Program-made: the position numbers and the translations under genes
Notes under the pieces: model-generated
What the model saw: only the letters and a program-made list of their open reading frames with translations
What the model was told of the DNA's origin: nothing
The model's database searches: none
Shown: one piece after another, positions 1 to 11,089 of the stretch
How the letters are laid out: each line of letters opens with the position of its first letter
Numbering within the stretch: position 1 is the first letter of the stretch
Assembly: GCF_036320965.1 (NCBI RefSeq)
Contig: NC_092235.1
Location: forward strand, 10,334,651-10,398,650
From: Panulirus ornatus
Lineage: Eukaryota > Arthropoda > Malacostraca > Decapoda > Palinuridae
Reading direction: 5' to 3'
DNA: 64,000 bases

Positions 1-375
1 AAAGACTTTACATCTACAGACTACAAAGTAACCCATTCTAATTTTGTTGATATAAAAGCATCAATACTGGATATGGCTTCCACATGGGAAGGCATTATCT
101 AACTTTCTAGCACAACATTAAATAAGGAAGCAAGAAACCCCATGGAGAGGTATCTATCTATATACTATATCTCTGATGCCCATTCCCTCTGGAAATTCCC
201 ATCAGAGGAGTAGCCATGGCAAAAGAGCCTTCACTTATTTCTGACTTTTATATGCCTCCCTTGCTTACACCATTCACTGCATTTGTCCCCCATTTCTCTC
301 CCTCCAGTGCTCTTACACTATATTTCCCTATGTCACTGGTGGTCTTCCTCTCACATCAACCCCTTTATCTTTATA
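1..375. other. intron sequence, no recognised feature
   Basis: AT-rich sequence followed by a pyrimidine-rich stretch (about 230-370) just before an RTE-A 3' tail. Two short plus-strand reading frames start here, but neither shows a recognisable domain and one simply runs into the antisense of the repeat. By position it would lie in the intron downstream of the minus-strand Dscam-like exon. It could be an older repeat that I do not recognise. Confidence 0.4.
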
Positions 376-785
376 TATTATTTTATTTGGCTTTGTCGCT
401 GTCTCCCGCGTTTGCGAGGTAGCGCCAGGAAACAGACGAAAGAAATGGCCCAACCCACCCCCATACACATGTATATACATACACGTCCACACATGCAAAT
501 ATACATACCCATACATCTCATTGTACACATAAATATACACACACAGACATATACATATATACACATGCACATAATTCACACTGTCTGCCCTCATTCATTC
601 CCATCGCCACCTCGCCACACATGGAATAACATCCCCCTCCCCCCTCATGTGTGTGAGGTAGAGCTAGGAAAAGACAACAAAGGCCCCATTCGTTCACACT
701 CAGTCTCTAGCTGTCATGCAATAATGCCCGAAACCACAGCTCCCTTTCCACATCCAGGCCCCACAGAACTTTCCATACTTTCCAT
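376..785 (-). mobile_element. RTE-A 3' UTR fragment (old, long-UTR type)
   Basis: The reverse complement reads as the end of RTE-A. It contains the GGTTT-type block with CCACAGCTCCC on the plus strand (about 735-750), the TGTGTGTGA-rich block, the GTATGTATATG-type stretch, and the tail with CTACCTCGC and CGCGGGAGACAGCGAC (about 385-425). Only the untranslated end is present, so this is a strongly 5'-truncated or rearranged copy. Near 785 the match stops and a different element begins. Confidence 0.8.
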
Positions 786-1880
786 ATCTAATCATACTAA
801 TACTTGTAAACTCTCCCTCTTGCATTCACTCCATGTGCCCAAACCACTTTAAAGTATTACATTTCACTTACTCCAACACTCCACAATTCACCCCCTTTGC
901 ATTCCCTGCCATACTAAATCTCTTATACACCCAATCATCACTTACTTCATTCCACCTAGTCATATCCCATGCTCCTCCCGCATAGTTCTCTTCCACAGCC
1001 TGGGTTCTTGAGCTCTGTGACTCATCCCGTGTCCATGTTTTGGCTGCAAAAGTTAGAGTTGGGAGGACTATGCTGTCTTTTAATACTTTCTTCACTTCCA
1101 TACATACATCTTCACTCTTCACTATTCTACTAAGAGAAAAAGTAACTCATCTACCCTGCACTGCTCTTTCCCTCATCTCTCTTTCCATATTACTAAACAT
1201 ATCCGATATAGTTCCCACATACTTAAATTCTGTCACCTCCTCCAGTCTTTCTCCCTCTATATCTATAACACAGTTTACCACTTTCTTCTTTCACTCTACA
1301 GGGCTTTGCAAAATCTATACTTCCACTCTGTTCCCTTCATACAGCACTACTTTACTTTTACTCACATTTACCTTTAATCTCATACACATACACACATCAT
1401 AAAACACACTTACAACCTTCTGCAACTTCTCTTCACTCTCAGCAAACAACACAGTATCATCCACATACCTCACCACACACTTCATCTCTACAACCCTTTT
1501 CCCCTTGTCTTTTTTAATCTCTCTTATCATTCCATACACATACTTGTTAAAAAGCTATGGTGACGTCACATAGCCATGCGTCACACCCACTTGTATCTGA
1601 AAACTTTCACTCTTACACATACAATTGCTCCTCTATACAAGGCTTTCACACCATCCAACAGTGGTCCCCTTATCCTATATACTCTTAACACATCAAATAA
1701 AGCATTCTATTTTACTCTGTCATATGCTTTGTTCAGACATGTAAAAGCTGCATACTGCTTCTTACCTTTCACCAAACACTTTTCAACAGTCATTTTCACC
1801 ACAAAAATCTGGTCGACACATCCCCTACTTTTCCTAAAACCCCACTGCTCCTCACTTATTCTGCGGTCAGGAACTTCCAT
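786..1880 (-). pseudogene. RTE-B reverse transcriptase fragment (second lineage)
   Basis: On the minus strand, broken frames give recognisable RT pieces in order: a GFRKSRGCVDQIF-like segment (about 1860-1820), a KAYDRV-like motif A (about 1730), an open segment at 1315-1539 with YVDDT (motif C, catalytic aspartates) followed by KLKVN-type residues, then 868-1122 with LPTLTFAAKTW, the counterpart of RTE-A's VPTMLYGCEAW. Codon-level similarity to RTE-A is low and the active site is YVDD rather than FADD, so this is a separate RTE-clade family. Several stops make it non-functional. It sits between two RTE-A pieces of the same orientation. Confidence 0.7.
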
Positions 1881-2766
1881 CTCTATCAGTCAACACTACT
1901 GCTAAGTCCACTCCCACATATCTAAAGCACTTCACCTCCTCCAATTTTTTTCCATTCAAACTTACATCCCAATTAACTTGTCCCACAACCCTGCTAAACC
2001 TAATAACCTTGCTCTTATTCACATTTACTCTCAACTTTCTCCTTTCACGCATTTTTTCAAATCAGTCACCAAATTCTGCAGTTTCTCACTCCAATTTGCC
2101 ACTAGAGCTGTATCATCGGCGAACAACAACTGACACTTCTTAGGCCTTCTCATCCCTAACAGACTACATACTTGTCCCTCTCTCTAAAACTCTTGCACTT
2201 ACCTCCTTAACCAACCCATCCATAAACAAATCAAACAACCATGGGGCCATCACACACCCCTGCTGCAGACTGACATTTACTGGGAACCAATCTCTCTCCT
2301 CTCTTCCCACTCATACACATGCCTTACATCCTTGGTAAAAACTTTTCACTGCTTCTAGCAACTTCCCTCCCACATCATATACTCTTAAGACCTTCCACAA
2401 AGTGTTCCTATCAGCCCTATCATATGCCTTCTCCAGGTCCATAAATGCTACATACAAATCCATCTATTTTTCTAAGTATTTCTCACATACATTCTTCAAA
2501 GCAAACACCTGATCCACACATCCTCTACCGCTTCTGAAACCACACTGCTCCTCCCCAATCTGATGCTCTGTACATGCCTTCATCCTCTCATTCAATACCT
2601 TACCATATAATATCCCGGGATTACTCAACAAACTTATGCCTCTGTAATTTGAACACTCACCTTTATCCCCTTTGCCTATGTACAATGGCACTAGGCATGC
2701 ATTCCGCCAATCCTCAGGCACTTCACCATACACTGAATATCCTTGCCAACCAATCAACAACACAGT
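1881..2766 (-). pseudogene. RTE-A reverse transcriptase fragment
   Basis: Old RTE-A copy read on the minus strand. It covers from the HGEVPEDWRN segment (2464-2769 frame) through CGFRSGRGCVDQVFALKN, motif A and the FADD region (damaged, about 2115) to RKLRVNVNKSKV and FRYVGVDLAV (1867-2052). Stops and small indels break the frame. The upstream end stops abruptly at 2764-2769, where the sequence switches to the opposite strand of another RTE-A piece. The downstream end abuts the RTE-B fragment. Confidence 0.8.
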
Positions 2767-3440
2767 CACAGAGTGGGGAAGGGGGCAAAGGTTCTGGAAG
2801 CGATGAAGAATAAGTGGAAGGAAAGAATGTTATCTCAGAGAGCAAAAATGGGTATGTTTGAAGGAATAGTGGTTCCAACAATGTTATATGGTTGTAAGGT
2901 ATGGGCAATAGATAGGGTCATACGGAGGAGGGTGAAAGACGCGCAAGGAACAAAGTGAATTGGAACGATGTGGTATACCAGGGTAGACGTGCTGTCAATG
3001 GATTTAACCAGGGCATGTGAAGCATCTGGGGTAAACCATGGAAAGTTTTGTGGGTCCTGGATGTTGAAAGGGAGCTGTGGTTTCGGTGCATTATACATGA
3101 CGGCTAGAGACTGAGTGTGAACGAATGTGGCCTTTGTTGTCTTTTCCTAGCGATACCTTGTGCGGGGGGAGGGGGTGTCATTTCATGTTTGGCGGGGTGG
3201 CGACAGGAATAAATAAAGGAAGCAAATATGAATTATGTACATGTGTATATATGTACACGTCTGTGTATGTATATATATGTATACGTTGAAATGTATAGGT
3301 ATGTATATCTGCGTGTGTGGACGTGTATGTATATACATGTGTATGTGGGTGGGTTGGGCCATTCTTTCTTCTGTTTCCTTGCGGGAGGCAGCGACAAAGT
3401 ATAATAAAAGAATATATGTGTATGTTTATATATGTATATG
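2764..3440 (+). mobile_element. RTE-A C-terminal end plus 3' UTR, internally deleted
   Basis: Plus-strand RTE-A beginning in the SHRVGKGAKVL segment, through MFEGIVVPTMLYGCKVWAIDRV (frame 2743-2958). Near 2936 it jumps from RRRVK straight to a GTK-type remnant of the RARNRVNW segment, losing roughly 300 bp. The complete long 3' UTR follows (about 2990-3410), ending GCGACAAAGTATAATAAAAG. The left boundary is an inverted junction with the 6-nt overlap AGTCAC. Confidence 0.8.
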
Positions 3441-3449
3441 TGTATATGT

Positions 3450-6400
3450 TGATATGTACTTCCCATGTATTCCCAAGTTTCGCAGAAGGCAACTAAAGGG
3501 AGCGGGAAGGGCGTTGTATTCAAATTTCTAAAAAGGGGAAACAGAAGAGAGTGAAGTGAGGTGTGCTCATCCTCCTCAAAGAAGGCTAAGATTGGGGTGT
3601 CTGAATGTGTGTGGAAGTAACCAAGATGAGAAGAAAAGTGAGACAGATAGTATGTTTGAGGAAAGAAACCTGGAGGTTTGGGCTCTGAGTGAAACAAAGC
3701 TCAAGCGTAAAGGGGAAGAGTGGGTTGGGAAATTCTTGGGAGTAAAGTCAGAGGTTGGTGAGAGGACAAAAGCTAAGAAAGGAATAACACTACCCCTGAA
3801 GCAGGAGTTGTGGAAGTATGTGACAGAGTGTAAGTAAATTCTGGAATGATTTGGAACTCAAAGTGAATGGAGAGAGATGGGTGTTTATTGGTGCCTATGC
3901 ACCTGGTCATGAGACGAAAGATTGTGAGAGATAAGTGTTTTGAGAGCAGCTGAGTGAATGTGTTAGCACTTCTGATACACGAGACTGGGTTACAGTGATG
4001 GGTGATTTAAATGCAAAGGTGAGTAATGTGGCAGTTGAGGGAATAATTCGTTTACATGGGGTGCTCAGTGTTGTAAATGGAAATGGTGAAGAGTTTGTGG
4101 ATTTGTGTGCTGAAAAAGGAGTGATGATTGGGAATACTTAGTTTAAAAAGAGAGATATACTTAAGTATACGTATGTGAGTAGGAGAGATGGTTAGAGGGC
4201 ATGATTGGATTACCTATTAACTGACAGATGTGTAAAAGAGAGGCTACTGGATGTTAATGTGCTGAGAGGGACAGCTGGAGGGATGTCTGATCACTATCTT
4301 GTGAAGGCAAAGGTGAAGATTTGTAAAGGTTTCCAGAATAGAAGAGAAAATGCAGGGAGAAGAGAGTGGTGAGAGTCAGTGAGCTTAGAAAGGAAACTTG
4401 TCTGAGGAAGTACCAAGAGAGACTGAGCGTAGAATGACAAAAGATACGAGCAAATGACGTGAGGGAAGTGGATGGCATGGGAAGTATTCAGGGAAGCAGT
4501 GATGGTTTGCGCAAAAGATGCATGTGGCTTGAGAAAGGTGGGAGGTGGACAGCCTAGAAAGGGTAGTGAGAGGCAGGATGAAGAAGTAAGATTGTTAGTG
4601 AAAGAGAAAAAAGAGGTGTATGGACGATACTTGCAGGGAAATAATGCAAATGACTGGGAGATGTATAAGAGAAAGCAACAGGTCAAGAGAAAGGGGCAAG
4701 AGGTGAAAAAGATGGCAAATGGAAGTTGGGGTGAGAGAGTATCATTACATTTTAGGGAGAATACTAAGATGCTTTGGAAGGAGGTAAATAAAACTGCATA
4801 AGACAAGAGAACAAATGGGAACATTGGTGAAGGGGGCAAGTGGGGAGGTAATAACAGGTAGTGATGAAGTGAGGAGATGGAGTGAGTATTCTGAAGGTCT
4901 GTTGAATGTGTTTGATGAGAGAGTGGCAGATATACAGTGTTTTGGTAGGGGTGGTGTGCGAAATGAAAGCCTTGCGGTAGATGACAGCTGGCAAGACAGT
5001 GGGTTTGGATGGTATTGCTGTGGAATTTATTAAAAAAAGAGGGCAACTGTGTTGTTGACTGGTTGGTAAGGATATTCAATTTATGTATGGATCACGGTGA
5101 AGTGCCTGAGGATTGGCAGAATGCATGCATAGCATCAATGTACAAAGGCAAAGGGGATAAAGGTGAGTGTTCAAATTACAGAGGTATGAGTTTGTTGAGC
5201 ATTCCTGGGAAATCATATGGGAGGGTATTGATTGAGAGGGTTAAGGCATGTACACAGCATCAGATTGGGGAAGAGGAGTGTGGTTTCAGAAGTGGTAGAG
5301 GATGTGTGGATCAGGTGTTTGCTTTTTAGAATGTATGTGAGAAATACTTGGTAAAACAGACAGATTTGTATGCAGCACTTATGGATCTGGAGAATGCATA
5401 TGATAGGGTAGATAGAGATGCTTTGTGGAAGGTTTCAAGATTATATGGTGTGGGAGGTAAGTTGCTAGATGCAATGAAAGTTTTTACAACGGATGTAAGG
5501 CATGTGTACGAGAGAAGAGAGGAGAGTGATTGCTTCCCAGTGAAGGTCGGTTTGTGGCAGGGGTGTGAGATGTCCCCATGGTTGTTTAATTTGTTTATGG
5601 ATGGAGTGGTTAGGGAGGTAAATGCAAAAATTTTGGAGAGAGAGGCGAGTATGCAGTCTGTTGCGGATGAGAGGGACTGGGAAGTGAGTCAGTTGTTCGC
5701 CAATGATACAGCTCTAGCGGCTGATTCAGGTGAGAAACTGGAGAGGTTGGTGACTGAGTTTGGAAAAGTATGTGAAAGGAGAAAGTTGAGAGTAAATGTG
5801 AATAAGAGCAAGTTTATTAGGTTCAGAAGGGTTGAGGGACAAGTTAATTGAAAGATAAGTTTGAATGGAGAAAAATTGGAGGAAGTGAAGTGTTTTAGAT
5901 ATCTGGAAGTGGACTTAGCAGTAGATGGAACCATGGAAGCATGAGTCACAGGGTGGGGAAGGGGGCAAAGGTTCTGGGAGCGATGAAGAATATATGGATG
6001 TAAAGGACATTATCTTGGAGAAGAGAACAAAAATGGGATGTTTGAAAGAATAGTGGTTCCAACAATGTCATATGGTCATGAGGCATGGGCTATAGATAGA
6101 GTTGTACAGAGGAGGGTGGATGTGTTGGAAATGAGATGTTTGAGGATAATATGTGGTGTGAGGTGGTTTGATCGAGCAAGTAATGAAAAGGTAAGAGAGG
6201 TGTGGAAATAAAGAGTAAGGTTGAGAGAGCAGAAGAGGGTGTGTTGAAATGGTCGGACATATGGAGAGAATGAGTGGTGAAAGATTGACAAAGAGGATAT
6301 ATGTGTTAGAGGTGAGGGGAACAAGGAGAAGTAGGAGACCAAATTGGAGGTGGAAGGATGGAGTGAAAAAGGCTTTGACTGATTGGGTCCTGAACATATA

Positions 6401-6906
6401 GGAGGGTGAGGGGTTTGCAAGGAATAGAGTGAATTGGAACGATGTGGTATATTGGGGTGATGTGCTGTCAATGGACTGCACCAGGGTATGTGAAGCGTCT
6501 GGGTTAAACATGGAAAGGTCTGTGGGGCCTGGGAGCTGTGGTTTCAGGGCATTACACATAACAGCTAGAGACTGAGTGTGAACGAATGTGGACTTTTTTG
6601 TCGGTTTTCCTGGCACTAACTCACTGAAGTGAGGGGTAGCGATACTATTACCTGTGTGGCAGGGTAGCAGCAGGAATGGATGAAGGCAAGCAAGTATGAA
6701 TATATGTACATGTGTATATATGTATATGTCTGTGTATGTGTATCAACATATACATATCAACATATGTATATGTTGATATGTATATGTATGTATCTGTGCA
6801 TGTATGGGCGTTTATGTATATATAGGTGTATATGAGAGGATGGGCCATTCTTTGCCTGTTTCCTAGTGCTAACTTGCTGACACGAGAAACAGCGATTAAG
6901 TATAAT
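3450..6906 (+). mobile_element. near full-length old RTE-A copy
   Basis: About 3.46 kb. The 5' UTR begins near 3458 (ACTTCCCATG.., GAAGGCAACTAAAGGG). The endonuclease starts about 3580 (LGCLNVCG, then LSETKLK at about 3690), GDLNAKVSN lies near 4000 and SDHYLV near 4290. The RT spans about 5090-5850, with LMDLENAYDRVDRDAL (frame 5348-5851), WQGCEMSP and FANDTALAAD, so the FADD box is altered to FAND. The C-terminal GRPNW region is near 6330 and the long 3' UTR is 6460-6900. At least six stops or frameshifts separate the surviving frames (3556-3837, 4472-4801, 5009-5329, 5348-5851). It is inactive and shows the full architecture of the family. Confidence 0.85.
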
Positions 6907-6994
6907 AATATAAGGATAATATATCCTTAGTACTTTTTCCTTTGAATACAGGAACATTACACTGGTCAACAACTAATTTTCATGTGGTGTACTT

Positions 6995-8215
6995 TATGTA
7001 GTTTTGGACGCTGATTTCGAAAATGCTATGTGTTTTCTTGTATCACATCTACTTTTTGTGAGAGATTTAGCCCTGCCAAAAGATAAAGCTGAACTTTTAG
7101 CTTCTCGTCTAAAAGAAAAATGTCTACTCACGAAGGACGCTTGCATAACTTATTTCAGGAAAAGGAGTCAGATTCTTTCTTCTCACTTTTCTGTGGATGG
7201 GCTGGTCTCTATTTTTGCAACAACACTGATGCATAATTCCACTACTTATTCCAAAAGCATGATTCCTCTCAATGGCGCTTGTTCATCAACTCATCTAAGA
7301 GATGTCTGTTGCTCCATAACTGGAACTAGAAACCCTCCATTCCTGTAGGGCATTCAGTGCACATGAAAGAGTGTTATGAGAATATGAAGGCACTCCTAGA
7401 TGCCATAAAATACAAAAATTACAACTGGAAAATATGCGGGGACCTGAAAGAAATTGGCATGTTGATGCCAATACTGCTGTTTTTTATGCCTCTGGGATAG
7501 TCGAGCAACTTCAAGGCATCATTTGGAGTCGGAATGGTCTCAACAAAGATCATACAAGCCAGGAATTTTGAGAGTCCAGGATAAGTCTCTGGTTGACCCA
7601 CAAAATGTTCTCCTTCCCCAATCCACATAAAGCTTGGTCTCATGAGGCAATTAGTGAAAACATTAGCCAAGAGAAACTTGAAAGGATTTGAGTATGTAGC
7701 AGAAAAATTTCCAAGAATGACTGATGCCAAGTTGAAAAAAGGCATCTTTGTTGGTCTGTAAATAAAGGAACTCCTGAAAGCCCACAATTTCAGCACACAT
7801 CTGGATGACTTGGGGCTGGAGGCCTGGAACTCTTTCAGTCGGCTACATGAAGATTTTTTGGGTAACCTAAGATCTCCGGATTTTGAAGGCAGTATGAAAA
7901 GACTTCTGAAATCCTATGCTGCTATAGGATGTAAGATGTCACCCAAGGTGCATTTCTTCCATTCACATTTGGATGTTTTTGTGGAGAACTTTGCGGTAAT
8001 GTCTGATGAACAAGGAGAGCGCTGTCATCAGGATATCAGCATGATGGAGCATTGATACAAGGGTTTCTGGAGTGAAGGAATGCTTGCAGGTAACTGCTGG
8101 ATGTTATATAGGAGCGAACCTGAGACAGAGCACCATAAGAGGTCCAAAACTCAGCACTTTCAGCTTGTGAAGAGCACCATAGAAGGTTAAAAGCTCAACA
8201 TTTTCAGCTTGTCCT
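6995..8215 (+). pseudogene. degenerate transposon ORF of the 'EQGER-HQDI' family
   Basis: The first frame, 7004-7348, reads DADFENAMCFLVSHLLFVRDL and then ELLASRLKEKCLL..TYFRKR. A second stretch (about 7360-7800, broken by several stops) reads HIKLGLMRQ-like and KKGIFVGL-like segments. A third frame, 7810-8055, reads AWNSFSRLHEDFLGN, then GCKMSPKVHFFHSHLD and EQGERCHQDI. I recognise this segment order from a widespread invertebrate family of transposon-encoded proteins of unknown mechanism that ends in EQGERFHQDI, but I cannot name it more exactly. Frameshifts and internal stops make it a clear pseudogene. Confidence 0.65.
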
Positions 8216-8347
8216 TCTGGAGAGTATCTTCTTTGTATACCTTCTACCTAGGAATACTGAATTTCTGCAATAAAAAGTTTGAATTGGAACAAATCTTATA
8301 ATTTGACTCCATCCATGTATCGTGTAGTTGCAGTTGAAGTGAAAAAG

Positions 8348-8354
8348 TATGTAT
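8348..8354 (+). repeat. target-site duplication, left copy
   Basis: TATGTAT immediately before the poly-T that is the complemented A-tail of the minus-strand RTE-A. The same 7 bases recur at 10904-10910 after the truncated 5' end. Part of the right copy could instead be element sequence, because RTE-A itself reads ACTTATGTAT at this point. Confidence 0.6.
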
Positions 8355-10903
8355 TTTTTTTTATTTTTTATTATACTTTGTCGCTGTCTCCCGCGTTTGC
8401 GAGGTAGCGCAAGGAAACAGATGAAAGAAATGGCCCAACCCCCCCATACACATGTATATACATACGTCCACACACGCAAATATACATACCTACACAGCTT
8501 TCCATGGTTTACCCCAGACGCTTCACATGCCCTGATTCAATCCACTGACAGCACGTCAACCCCGGTATACCACATCACTCCAATTCACTCTATTCCTTGC
8601 CATCCTTTCACCCTCCTGCATGTTCAGGCCCCGATCACACAAAATCTTTTTCACTCCATCTTTCCACCTCCAATTTGGTCTCCCTCTTCTCCTCATTCCC
8701 TCCACCTCCGACACATATATCCTCTTGGTCAATCTTTCCTCACTCATTCTCTCCATGTGCCCAAACCACTTCAAAACACCCTCTTCTGCTCTCTCAACCA
8801 CGCTCTTTTTATTTCCACACATCTCTCTTACCCTTACGTTACTCACTCGATCAAACCACCTCACACCACACATTGTCCTCAAACATCTCATTTCCAGCAC
8901 ATCCATCCTCCTGCGCACAACTCTATCCATAGCCCACGCCTCACAACCATACAACATTGTTGGAACCACAATTCCTTAAAACATACCCATTTTTGCTTTC
9001 CGAGATAATGTTCTCGACTTCCACACATTCTTCAAGGTCCCCAGAATTTTCGCCCCCTCCTCCACCCTATGATCCATGGTTCTATCCGCTGCCAGATCCA
9101 CTCCCAGATATCTAAAACACTTCACTTCCTCCAGTTTTTCTCCATTCAAACTCACCTCCCAATTGACTTGACCCTCAACCCTACTGTACCTAATAACCTT
9201 GCTCTTACTCACATTTACTCTTAACTTTCTTCTTCCACACACTTTACCAAACTCAGTCACCAGATTTTGCAGTTTCTCACATGAATCAGCCACCAGCGCT
9301 GTATCATCAGCGAACAACAACTGACTCACTTCCCAAGCTCTCTCATCCCCAACAGACTTCATACTTGCCCCTCTTTCCAAAACTCTTGCATTTACCTCCC
9401 TAACAACCCCATCCATAAACAAATTAAACAACCATGGAGACATCACACACCCCTGCCGCAAACCTACATTCACTGAGAACCAATCACTTTCCTCTCTTCC
9501 TACACGTACACATGCCTTACATCCTCGATAAAAACTTTTCACTGCTTCTAACAACTTGCCTCCCACACCATATATTCTTAATACCTTCCACAGAGCATCT
9601 CTATCAACTCTATCATATGCCTTCTCCAGATCCATAAATGCTACATACAAATCCATTTGCTTTTCTAAGTATTTCTCACATACATTCTTCAAAGCAAACA
9701 CCTGATCCACACATCCTCTACCACTTATGAAACCACACTGCTCTTCCCCAATCTGATGCTCTGTACATGCCTTCACCCTCTCAATCAATACCCTCCCATA
9801 TAATTTACCAGGAATACTCAACAAACTTATACCTCTGTAATTTGAGCACTCACTCTTATCCCCTTTGCCTTTGTACAATGGCACTATGCACGCATTCTGC
9901 CAATCCTCAGGCACCTCACCATGAGTCATACATACATTAAATAACCTTACCAACCAGTCAACAATACAGTCACCCCCTTTTTTGATAAATTCCACTGCAA
10001 TACCATCCAAACCTGCTGCCTTGCCGGCTTTCATCTTCTGCAAAGCTTTCACTACCTCTTCTCTGTTTACCAAATCATTTTCCCTAACCCTCGCACTTTG
10101 CACACCACCTCGACCAAAACACCCTATATCTGCCACTCTATCATCAAACACATTCAACAAACCTTCAAAATACTCACTCCATCTCCTACTCACATCACCA
10201 CTACTTGTTATCACCTCCCCATTTGTGCCCTTCACTGAAGTTCCCATTTGCTCCCTGGTCTTACGCACTTTATTTACCTCCTTCCAGAACATCTTTGTAT
10301 TCTCCCTAAAATTTAATGATACTCTCTCACTCCAACTCTCATTTGCCCTTTTTTTCACCTCTTGCACCTTTCTCTTGACTTCCTGCCTCTTTCTTTTATA
10401 CATCTCCCACTCAATTGCATTTTTTCCCTGCAAAAATCGTCCAAATGCCTCTCTCTTCTCTTTCACTAATACTCTTACTTCTTCATCCCACCACTCACTA
10501 CCCTTTCTAATCAACCCACCTCCCACTCTTCTCATGCCACAAGCATCTTTTGCGCAATCCATCACTGATTCCCTAAATACATCCCATTCCTCCCCCACTC
10601 CCCTTACTTCCATTGTTCTCACCTTTTTCCATTCTGTACTCAGTCTCTCCTGGTACTTCCTCACACAGGTCTCCTTCCCAAGCTCACTTACTCTCACCAC
10701 CCTCTTCACCCCAACATTCACTCTTCTTTTCTGAAAACCCATACAAATCTTCACCTTAGCCTCCACAAGATAATGATCAGACATCCCTCCAGTTGCACCT
10801 CTCAGCACATTAACATCCAAAAGTCTCTCTTTCGCACGCCTGTCAATTAACACGTAATCCAATAACGCTCTCTGGCCATCTCTCCTACTTACATAAGTAT
10901 ACT
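8355..10903 (-). mobile_element. young RTE-A, 5'-truncated in the endonuclease
   Basis: Short-UTR subfamily. The A-tail is complemented at 8355-8372, the 3' UTR runs to about 8553, and the coding region runs from there to 10903. The 5' end stops within the endonuclease, upstream of the DYVLIDRR segment. The insertion sits inside the DNA transposon and is therefore younger than it. Confidence 0.85.
8556..10862 (-). pseudogene. RTE-A endonuclease C-terminus plus reverse transcriptase, one stop
   Basis: A 628-codon open frame (8976-10862) continues in the same frame as 137 codons (8556-8969). They are separated by one nonsense codon where the family has Glu in the MGMFEGIVVP segment (plus strand CCTTAAAAC instead of CCTTCAAAC). 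Visible parts in order: DYVLIDRR and SDHYLVEAKV (end of the endonuclease, with the catalytic His), the long basic linker, AAGLDGIAVEF, CGFISGRGCVDQVF, FMDLEKAYDRVD (motif A), RQGCVMSPWLFNLF (motif B), FADDTALVAD (motif C), then LYGCEAWAMDRV and GRPNWRWKDG. A short in-frame loss occurs near 9070, where the MEAEVDHRV region is shortened. Confidence 0.85.
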
Positions 10904-11089
10904 TATGTATCCATAGAAATAAAATGAGACATGTTGTACTGAAATGGACTAAAAATTCATAATGTGTATTGGAAATAGGTCTAAAAAACTACACTGCATC
11001 CTTCATGAGAAAATGTTCAATTTTGTTGACCAGTGTTATGAACAGCTTTTACTTTATCCTTAGACACAGCCGTCTGCTTCTATGCAAAA

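Larger units (their letters stand above)
6957..11038 (+). mobile_element. DNA transposon with 13-bp TIRs, split by an RTE-A insertion
   Basis: Perfect 13-bp inverted repeats CACTGGTCAACAA (6960-6972) and its complement (11023-11035) are flanked by direct repeats TTA (6957-6959 and 11036-11038). Between them lie a degenerate protein-coding region (about 6995-8215), a non-coding tail, a 2.55-kb minus-strand RTE-A insertion (8355-10903), and the last 125 bp of the element. CACTG termini with a 3-bp duplication fit the CACTA/EnSpm (CMC) type of cut-and-paste transposon. That superfamily assignment is an inference from the termini only. Confidence 0.65.

Noticed and set aside
216..852. Plus-strand frames near the left edge with hydrophobic stretches
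   Set aside because: The second half is antisense to the RTE-A 3' UTR and the first half has no signal, domain or splice context that I can support.
6600..6970. tRNA or small RNA gene in the unique stretches between repeats
   Set aside because: I looked for cloverleaf-like A and B box patterns in this and other non-repeat stretches and saw none convincing.
7004..7348. Host exon on the plus strand
   Set aside because: It belongs with the downstream frames to one decayed transposon protein, has internal stops and frameshifts, and lies within terminal inverted repeats with a TTA duplication.
8204..8479. Small frames rich in Val-Tyr-Met-Cys in 3' UTRs (MYICVCGR-like, repeated in many copies)
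   Set aside because: They come from the GTATGTATATGTGTGTGG stretch of the RTE-A UTR, differ in frame between copies and show no selection for coding.
9982..10734. Long plus-strand frame (250 codons) opposite the RTE-A coding region, with similar frames near 55724-56437, 62479-63195, 37359-37835 and many more
   Set aside because: They recur antisense to every RTE-A copy, are Ser/Thr/Pro/Leu/Phe-rich without any domain, and follow from the purine-rich codon use of the sense strand. Shadow frames.
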